Assembly (NCBI GenBank): GCA_016776525.1
Contig: JADHTD010000095.1
Coordinates: forward strand, 1 to 9,008
Direction: 5' to 3'
DNA length: 9,008 nucleotides
From: Rhodospirillales bacterium
Lineage (GTDB): Bacteria > Pseudomonadota > Alphaproteobacteria > Rhodospirillales > JADHTD01
Part shown: positions 4,927 through 9,008 of the stretch, piece by piece
How the letters are laid out: the number at the start of each line of letters is the position of its first letter
Position numbering within the stretch: the first letter of the stretch is position 1
Program-made: the position numbers and the translations under genes
The notes under the pieces: generated by a model
Told to the model about the DNA's origin: nothing
The model's database searches: none
The model's input: the letters and a program-made list of their open reading frames with translations, nothing else

Positions 4927-6438
4927 TTACCCGCATTTTAAAATATAGATATCACCGACAATCCAATCATCGGATTCCTTCCGAAGATTGGATCGGGCGT
5001 AATATTCCAGCTGAAACCCTAATCGTTCAGCGATTGAAAGAACGTATTCCTTCGAGTGCGCATAACGGCATTTGTTGTTGAGAACAAAGCCATTGCCGTC
5101 GAAGTGTTCCGTTGAAAAAACCAGTAAGGCATTTTTTGCAGCGTGCTTTTTTATGCTTTCGAAGATGGGAAGCAAATCGCCGACATAGATGAAAACATCA
5201 GAGGATATATAAAGGTCGAAGTCGGTTCCCAAGCCTTCAAGCCGCTCGATAATGTCGTCAACATACAGCTCATCGTAGATGTTTTTCTCTTCTGCCTTGC
5301 GCACCATATTTCTGGATAAATCAATGCCGATAAGTGTTTCGGCGATGTCTCTGAAAGCGGCGCCGGAAAGTCCGGTTCCGCAGCCCATATCCATTACATT
5401 TTTAAATTTCCCTTCCTGTATATCCAATTCAAGAAGGGCGTCTTTGAGTAACGACGGCATCGTATAGGCCAGGTCGTTCACCAGGTGATGATCAAAATTT
5501 TCCGCGTAGGAATTGAAAGCGTCCTCGACAAATTCCCTGGGGGCGCTGGCGGTGGTCTCTCCAATCAGCGAATTCAAGAGGTGCCGGGCACTGTGATAAT
5601 GCGGATTTATGTCTATGGCTTTTTGCAAGCATGACACAGCCTCATCCAAGCGCCCCTGATCCTTGAGGACGTTGCCAAGGTTGTTATAGGCGCCGGCTAA
5701 ATCGGGCTTGATGGCAAGGGCTTTGTGATAACTCTCAACGGCCTTTTCAAGGTGTTCCGGTTGCTTGTCCAGACGCCCCAGGTCCTTGAATGCATTAGCC
5801 AGGTTATTATGGGCCTCGGCATATTGGGGATTGAGGACCAGGGCCTTCTGATGGCTTTCTACGGCCTCATCCAATTTTCCCAGGTCGTGAAGCGCATTGC
5901 CAAGGTTATTATGGGCCTCGGCGAAATCGGATTTGATGGCCAAGGCTTTGCGGTAGCTGGCAACAGCCTCATCCGGACGCCCCAAGTCCCGGAGCACAAT
6001 GCCAAGATTGTTATGGGCCTCGAAATAATCGGGTTTGATTTTGAGTCCCTTTTGGTAGCTGGTTACGGCCTCGTCCAAACGCCCCATATCCTTATAAACA
6101 TTGCCGAGATTGTTGTGGGCATCCGGAAAATAGGGATTTTCGGCAAGGGACTTGGTGATGAGGTCTACGGCTATGTCGTGCTTTCCAGCTTGATGGGCAA
6201 GCACACCAAGCAGGTGCAGGGCATCAGGCTGTTTTGGGTCGGCTTGCAGTATCTGTTGATAAATGGCCTCGGCCTCGGATAAGCGGCCCGCGGTGTGATG
6301 CTGCAGGGCTTTATCAATGGATTGTTCGATGAACAGCGTCTGTTGGTTGGGATAAAGGCTCGCCGCTGGAGCAGGCTTCCCGGTCTTTGCAGCTTTCTGG
6401 GCCAATTTCCGTTGGCGGCGTTTTTCGGCCCTATTCAT
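4927..6438 (-). CDS. TPR-repeat protein fused to a class I SAM methyltransferase
   Basis: A 503-residue protein of the type described as predicted methyltransferase with TPR repeats (COG4976-like). It has a lysine/arginine-rich start MNRAEKRRQRKLAQKAAK; about seven TPRs from residue 37 to 280 with the signature AxxNNLGNxxxDLGRxDEAVxSYxKAL; then a methyltransferase domain at about 300-503. Motif I is VMDMGCGTGLSG (348-359) and the acidic residue after strand 2 is Asp373 in LIGIDLSRNM, so SAM binding is expected to be intact. The sixth repeat has about six extra residues (DKQPEHLEK, 224-232). No signal peptide or membrane helix. The TPR superhelix probably docks a protein partner or substrate; the substrate is not known. 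The start ATG follows an AGGGA box; a dyad at 6452-6473 lies just upstream. Transcription ends at the hairpin at 4871-4902. Confidence 0.92.
   Translation of the reverse strand: MNRAEKRRQRKLAQKAAKTGKPAPAASLYPNQQTLFIEQSIDKALQHHTAGRLSEAEAIYQQILQADPKQPDALHLLGVLAHQAGKHDIAVDLITKSLAENPYFPDAHNNLGNVYKDMGRLDEAVTSYQKGLKIKPDYFEAHNNLGIVLRDLGRPDEAVASYRKALAIKSDFAEAHNNLGNALHDLGKLDEAVESHQKALVLNPQYAEAHNNLANAFKDLGRLDKQPEHLEKAVESYHKALAIKPDLAGAYNNLGNVLKDQGRLDEAVSCLQKAIDINPHYHSARHLLNSLIGETTASAPREFVEDAFNSYAENFDHHLVNDLAYTMPSLLKDALLELDIQEGKFKNVMDMGCGTGLSGAAFRDIAETLIGIDLSRNMVRKAEEKNIYDELYVDDIIERLEGLGTDFDLYISSDVFIYVGDLLPIFESIKKHAAKNALLVFSTEHFDGNGFVLNNKCRYAHSKEYVLSIAERLGFQLEYYARSNLRKESDDWIVGDIYILKCG
5801..6126. repeat. 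102-bp periodic TPR-coding repeats
   Basis: The DNA coding for the AHNNLG helix recurs with an exact period of 102 bases (34 codons): AGGTTATTATGGGCCTCGGC at 5801 and 5903 (the second copy is offset by exactly 102), and related AGATTGTTATGGGCCTCG at 6005 and a diverged copy at 6107. The first two are identical over 20 bases, which points to recent repeat duplication or gene conversion in the TPR array. Confidence 0.8.
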
Positions 6439-6451
6439 AATTCCCTATCAT

Positions 6452-6473
6452 TCTGACACGTGCCACTGTCAGA
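6452..6473. promoter_or_regulatory. 7-bp perfect dyad upstream of the TPR-methyltransferase gene
   Basis: TCTGACA (6452-6458) and TGTCAGA (6467-6473) are perfect inverted repeats separated by 8 bases. The dyad ends 14 bases before the ATG at 6438, next to the Shine-Dalgarno. It may be an operator or a leader hairpin controlling ribosome access. It resembles but does not match lux-type boxes, whose half-site spacing is shorter. Confidence 0.4.
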
Positions 6474-6731
6474 CGACCATAAACGAATGTCTTCAGTATT
6501 CAAACAGGGGCTGAACCCGCACATCTTTTCCAATTCTTTTCAAATTTAACGAATATCAAGGGCCGTTACCTCTAAGGATGCTAGGGTTTTTAGCTTCTTG
6601 AATTTGTCTTAATCCTCGGCACTGGGTATTGAGGCCGCGCGTAGGCAGTCGATCCATAAATGGTGATGATCCATTTCTAACGTCGAGTTGAAGAAATTTT
6701 AGGGGAAGATCGGAAACTGTAACCAATAAAC

Positions 6732-6736
6732 GGAGG
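6732..6736 (+). promoter_or_regulatory. ribosome binding site of the lysine-rich peptide gene
   Basis: GGAGG with a 9-nt spacer to the ATG at 6746. It is strong evidence that this very short frame is translated. Confidence 0.7.
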
Positions 6737-6745
6737 ATCAGAAAG

Positions 6746-6835
6746 ATGGCTAAAAAGAAAGCTAAAAAGGTCATTAAGAAAGCAAAGAAGACCATTAAAA
6801 AGGCCAAAAAAGCGATCAAAAAAGCTAAGAAGTAG
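6746..6835 (+). CDS. 29-aa lysine-heptad micro-protein
   Basis: A very small gene with a strong GGAGG upstream and a hairpin downstream. The product has 29 residues, 17 of them lysine, with no acidic or aromatic residue. After MAK it consists of the heptad KKAKKxI three times (x = V, T, A; residues 4-10, 11-17, 18-24) and a final KKAKK. Ala at position 3 and Ile at position 7 of each heptad fall on one helix face, so the peptide is expected to be an amphipathic, extremely basic helix. The composition resembles the tails of histone H1-like and HU-type bacterial DNA-binding proteins and would bind polyanions: DNA, RNA or polyphosphate. The CHAD gene downstream belongs to a polyphosphate-binding family, which makes polyphosphate an attractive but unproven target. 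Its DNA is A-rich because of the lysine codons and contrasts with its neighbours. Confidence 0.75.
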   Translation: MAKKKAKKVIKKAKKTIKKAKKAIKKAKK

Positions 6836-6871
6836 TCTTAGTTTACTATTTCGTTCATACGCTAAATTCGA

Positions 6872-6904
6872 AACAAGGGCGGCCAGATTTGTGCGGCCCT
6901 TGTT
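6872..6904 (+). terminator. terminator-like hairpin after the lysine-rich peptide gene
   Basis: AACAAGGGC (6872-6880) pairs perfectly with GCCCTTGTT (6896-6904) around a 15-nt loop, 37 bases after the TAG. The T tail is interrupted (the stem itself ends in TTGTT and GCTATCATT follows), so termination may be partial and allow read-through into the CHAD gene. Confidence 0.55.
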
Positions 6905-6960
6905 GCTATCATTCTACCGCGTAAGGCCGTTTGCCGTTTGACTGTCTATCGGAGATATCG

Positions 6961-8001
6961 ATGGCCACCAGGGTATCAAAAAAAAACAGGATTCCACCAC
7001 CGATCAGCTCGGGACAAACGGTCAGCGAGGCCTTCGGGACCATCCTCCGCCATCGTTTCGACTACATGCTGAGTTGGGAGGAAGCCGCCCGATCCTGGAT
7101 GCGCATTGAAGGCGTCCATCAAACGCGGGTCTCGTGCCGGGGCATGCGGTCGGCGATGAGGATATTCCGCTATGCCATCCCAAGCCGGGTTTGCAAGCCC
7201 TGGGCCGACGAACTGCGCTGGGCCGGTGGCGAACTGGGTCTGGCGCGGGACCTGGATGTGTTCATCAGTGAAGCCCTGAGCCATCTCCGCGGACGGCTGC
7301 CGCTTCCGGGCGAGCGCAAGATCAAAAGGCTTGCCGAGCATCACCGGGCCCAAGCCTACGAGGCCGTCAACGCCATGCTGGATAGCGACCGCTACAATAA
7401 ATTCAAAGAGGATTATAGCCGATGGGTCGAGGCGGCGGGCTGGGAAGACTGGGAAATCACCAACAACGACCGTAAGAAGGAAGAGAAGCAGCGCCGCCGC
7501 CTAACGGAGAACGTCGTTCCTTTCGCCAGCAAGGTTATCAACAAACAGGAACAGCGTGTTCTGAAGATGGGAACCGACATGGACCGGGATTCGGCGGAAG
7601 AGATGCACCGCTTCCGCATCGAATGCAAGAAGCTGCGCTATGCGGCCGAGTCCTTCACCACCATCTTCGACGGCATGCATAAATACATCCATCATATGAA
7701 GGGGCTGCAGGACCTGCTGGGTGTCATGAACGATGTGGCCGTAACCAACCGGCTCCTGGGCCAAATCTTAAAGGGTGAAAAGGACAGCGACGTGTTGCGC
7801 TATGCCGGCGGCGTCATCGGCTGGCGCACCCGCCAATACCATGAATACAAAAAGACCTTCGACGACCACTGGGAAGAGTTCGTCTACGCCCGCCACCCCT
7901 GGCGGAATAATTCCGCGTTGACCAAGAAAAAAGACGGTCCGAAACGGCCGTCAGTGTCCCGTAATCCCCAGCCCGGTGGCGTCGGGAGGAATTCTGCCTG
8001 A
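6961..8001 (+). CDS. CHAD-domain protein (probable polyphosphate-binding)
   Basis: A 346-residue soluble, helical, basic protein. CHAD (conserved histidine alpha-helical domain) proteins form two four-helix bundles around a basic groove that binds inorganic polyphosphate, and they associate with polyphosphate granules. The first half has VHQTRVSCRGMRSAMRIF (52-69, with His53 and spaced Arg) and ELGLARDLDVF (91-101). The second half has EEMHRFRIECKKLRYAAESF (213-232, with His216) and GLQDLLGVMNDVAV (248-261). The middle (about 170-200) is a charged linker and the last 30 residues are basic and low-complexity. The ATG at 6961 has GGAG 6 nt upstream; a TTG at 6931 is less likely. No CYTH triphosphatase domain is fused to it. 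It follows the lysine-rich peptide gene on the same strand, with a hairpin between. Confidence 0.9.
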   Translation: MATRVSKKNRIPPPISSGQTVSEAFGTILRHRFDYMLSWEEAARSWMRIEGVHQTRVSCRGMRSAMRIFRYAIPSRVCKPWADELRWAGGELGLARDLDVFISEALSHLRGRLPLPGERKIKRLAEHHRAQAYEAVNAMLDSDRYNKFKEDYSRWVEAAGWEDWEITNNDRKKEEKQRRRLTENVVPFASKVINKQEQRVLKMGTDMDRDSAEEMHRFRIECKKLRYAAESFTTIFDGMHKYIHHMKGLQDLLGVMNDVAVTNRLLGQILKGEKDSDVLRYAGGVIGWRTRQYHEYKKTFDDHWEEFVYARHPWRNNSALTKKKDGPKRPSVSRNPQPGGVGRNSA

Positions 8002-8084
8002 CACGACTTCGCTTGACTTCTGTTCTCAAGTAGCGCATTAGACGCCCCAACGACATTCCCTTCACGTTCGTATATCGATCGTTT

Positions 8085-8099
8085 ACCGGCTGAGCCGGT
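8085..8099 (+). terminator. short hairpin downstream of the CHAD gene
   Basis: ACCGGC (8085-8090) and GCCGGT (8094-8099) form a 6-bp perfect stem with a TGA loop, followed by TTACCTTTCTTT. The T-rich tail is mixed with C, so it is a moderate candidate. It lies 83 bases after the CHAD stop and separates that gene from the helicase leader. Confidence 0.45.
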
Positions 8100-8162
8100 T
8101 ACCTTTCTTTCCGACATTGTGGGCGTTTCGTTAGACGGGCCGATGCCTTTCTTTTGCGAGGA

Positions 8163-8242
8163 GGGACGGCCACGTTGTTAATGCTTGCATAGTGCCAGCG
8201 CACCCGCCGTCCCGCTTTTGGGGCGGAGGGACACTTTTATTT
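8163..8242 (+). promoter_or_regulatory. helicase leader with mutually exclusive hairpins
   Basis: GGGACGGC (8163-8170) can pair with GCCGTCCC (8206-8213) across a 35-nt loop. Alternatively GTCCC (8209-8213) can pair with GGGAC (8228-8232), extended by GC/GC inside. The second stem is followed by ACTTTTATTT (8233-8242), like a terminator tail. The two pairings share bases 8209-8213 and cannot coexist. GAGGGAC occurs as a direct repeat at 8161-8167 and 8226-8232. The arrangement looks like an attenuator or a temperature-responsive leader for the RNA helicase gene; this is inferred from pairing only. Confidence 0.4.
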
Positions 8243-8265
8243 GTTCGAGAAAGAAAAAGAACGAT

Positions 8266-9008
8266 ATGACTGATTTTACGGGCCTTAATCTGGCCCAACC
8301 CATACTTCGTGCCATCCAGGACGAAGGCTATTCCGCCCCGACCCCCATTCAGGTTAAAGCCATTCCACCGCTGCTGGACGGGCGCGACCTGTTGGGCGTC
8401 GCCCAGACCGGTACCGGCAAGACGGCCGCCTTCTCGCTGCCCCTGCTGCACCGCCTGTCGAAAAACGGCAGCAAACTCCAGAGCCGCAAGCCGCGCGCGC
8501 TGATCCTCGCTCCGACCCGCGAACTGGCCGGACAGATCGGCGACAGCCTCAGGACCTATGGCCGCTATATGCACCTGCGCACAACCGTCGTTTTCGGCGG
8601 CGCCTCCATACGTCCCCAGATCAAGGCCCTGGCCAACGGCGTCCACGTACTGGTCGCCACCCCGGGACGCCTGCTTGACCTAATGAACCAACGTCACCTG
8701 CAGCTTGATGATGTCGAGGTCTTCATCCTCGACGAAGCCGACCGTATGCTGGACATGGGCTTTATCCGCGATGTCAAGAAAATCGCCGCCGCCGTACCCA
8801 CACGCCGGCAGACGCTGCTGTTTTCGGCGACCATGCCGAATTCGGTACAGGGTCTGGCCGACGGCCTGCTCAAAGATCCGGTGATGGTCGAGGTCGCCCC
8901 GGCGGCAACCACCGTCGAGAAGATCGATCAGCGGGTGCTGTTCGTTGCCAAGGACAAGAAGCGCGCCTTGCTCAGCGACCTAATGGACGATGAGGACATC
9001 AAACGGGT
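8266..9008 (+). CDS. DEAD-box ATP-dependent RNA helicase, RhlE-type, N-terminal part
   Basis: Partial gene running off the right end; about 247 residues of the first RecA-like domain are present. DEAD-box helicases unwind short RNA duplexes with ATP, acting in ribosome assembly, mRNA decay and cold adaptation. Motifs in order: Q motif with Phe4 and PTPIQ (25-29), Walker A AQTGTGKT (46-53), Ia PTRELA (83-88), GG (111-112), Ib TPGR (132-135), II DEAD (156-159) followed by RMLDMGF, and III SAT (187-189). The sequence style (MTDFTGLNL..PIL.AI) is closest to RhlE. The start has only a purine-rich stretch upstream (GAGAAAGAAAAAGAA), not a clear Shine-Dalgarno, but it is placed correctly relative to the Q motif. 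The second RecA domain and any C-terminal tail are outside the window. Confidence 0.93.
   Translation, partial: MTDFTGLNLAQPILRAIQDEGYSAPTPIQVKAIPPLLDGRDLLGVAQTGTGKTAAFSLPLLHRLSKNGSKLQSRKPRALILAPTRELAGQIGDSLRTYGRYMHLRTTVVFGGASIRPQIKALANGVHVLVATPGRLLDLMNQRHLQLDDVEVFILDEADRMLDMGFIRDVKKIAAAVPTRRQTLLFSATMPNSVQGLADGLLKDPVMVEVAPAATTVEKIDQRVLFVAKDKKRALLSDLMDDEDIKR

Larger units (their letters stand above)
6439..6745. other. 307-base divergent intergenic region
   Basis: This stretch separates the minus-strand TPR-methyltransferase gene from the plus-strand lysine-rich peptide gene and must hold both promoters. I see a dyad at 6452-6473, an AT-rich segment at about 6525-6600, a short dyad with direct repeats at 6651-6676, and the GGAGG of the peptide gene at 6732-6736. 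The best plus-strand promoter guess is TTGTCT (6604-6609) with TATTGA 17 bases later, which is weak. No coding frame here looks real. Confidence 0.6.

Noticed and set aside
5725..6282. 185-residue plus-strand frame with repeated sequence
   Set aside because: Antisense shadow of the TPR array; the periodicity comes from the TPR codons.
6556..6819. 87-residue minus-strand frame that looks like a membrane protein
   Set aside because: Its hydrophobic part is simply the reverse complement of lysine codons (AAA/AAG give TTT/CTT, Phe/Leu) of the 29-aa peptide gene; no Shine-Dalgarno supports it.
6746..6835. programmed frameshifting at A-runs in the lysine-peptide gene
   Set aside because: The AAAAAAG runs are in the wrong phase for the standard X-XXY-YYZ slippery site, and no long alternative frame follows.
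8131..8646. 171-residue minus-strand frame across the helicase start
   Set aside because: Overlaps the helicase coding region and its leader on the opposite strand; no motif and no start signal.
1..9008. CRISPR arrays, insertion sequences, prophage or att sites
   Set aside because: No spaced identical repeats, transposase motifs, integrase or tRNA-end duplications were seen; the only periodic repeats are the TPR, Rid-domain and lysine-heptad coding repeats.

Overview
The window looks like a moderately GC-rich chromosomal segment of an alphaproteobacterium, possibly Rhodospirillales-like. The evidence is the kdsA - DUF1330 - enolase gene order, the codon style, and the long antisense shadow frames typical of GC-rich genomes. 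The order-level placement is inference. There is no sign of phage, transposon, CRISPR, tRNA or rRNA.

Left part (1-2178, + strand): housekeeping genes. These are the 3' end of kdsA (Kdo-8-phosphate synthase, LPS inner core), a DUF1330 gene starting 1 nt after it, and a complete enolase gene.

Middle part (2232-6438, all - strand): accessory genes. In transcription order they are a TPR-plus-methyltransferase fusion (6438 to 4927) closed by a good intrinsic terminator; a second, degenerate methyltransferase-like gene (4805 to 4080) with a promoter placed for a leaderless transcript; a 423-residue protein made of three consecutive RidA/YjgF-type domains (3968 to 2697); then, behind a hairpin and a perfect TATAAT, a 60-aa CxxC/CxxC zinc-ribbon protein overlapping a 53-aa coiled-coil protein. 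The 53-aa gene was read directly from the minus strand and has a textbook ribosome binding site.

Right part (6746-9008, + strand): a 29-residue peptide that is more than half lysine, built of perfect heptads and with a strong Shine-Dalgarno; a terminator-like hairpin; a CHAD-domain protein (a family known to bind polyphosphate); and the 5' part of an RhlE-type DEAD-box RNA helicase, running off the end of the window, whose leader can form alternative hairpins.

The most unusual items are (i) the single-chain triple RidA protein, in which all three domains lack the family's catalytic arginine and all share an SGC motif; (ii) the lysine-heptad micro-protein next to a CHAD gene, which suggests, by inference only, a polyanion-binding pair acting on polyphosphate or nucleic acid; and (iii) the overlapping zinc-ribbon/coiled-coil pair directly convergent with enolase.
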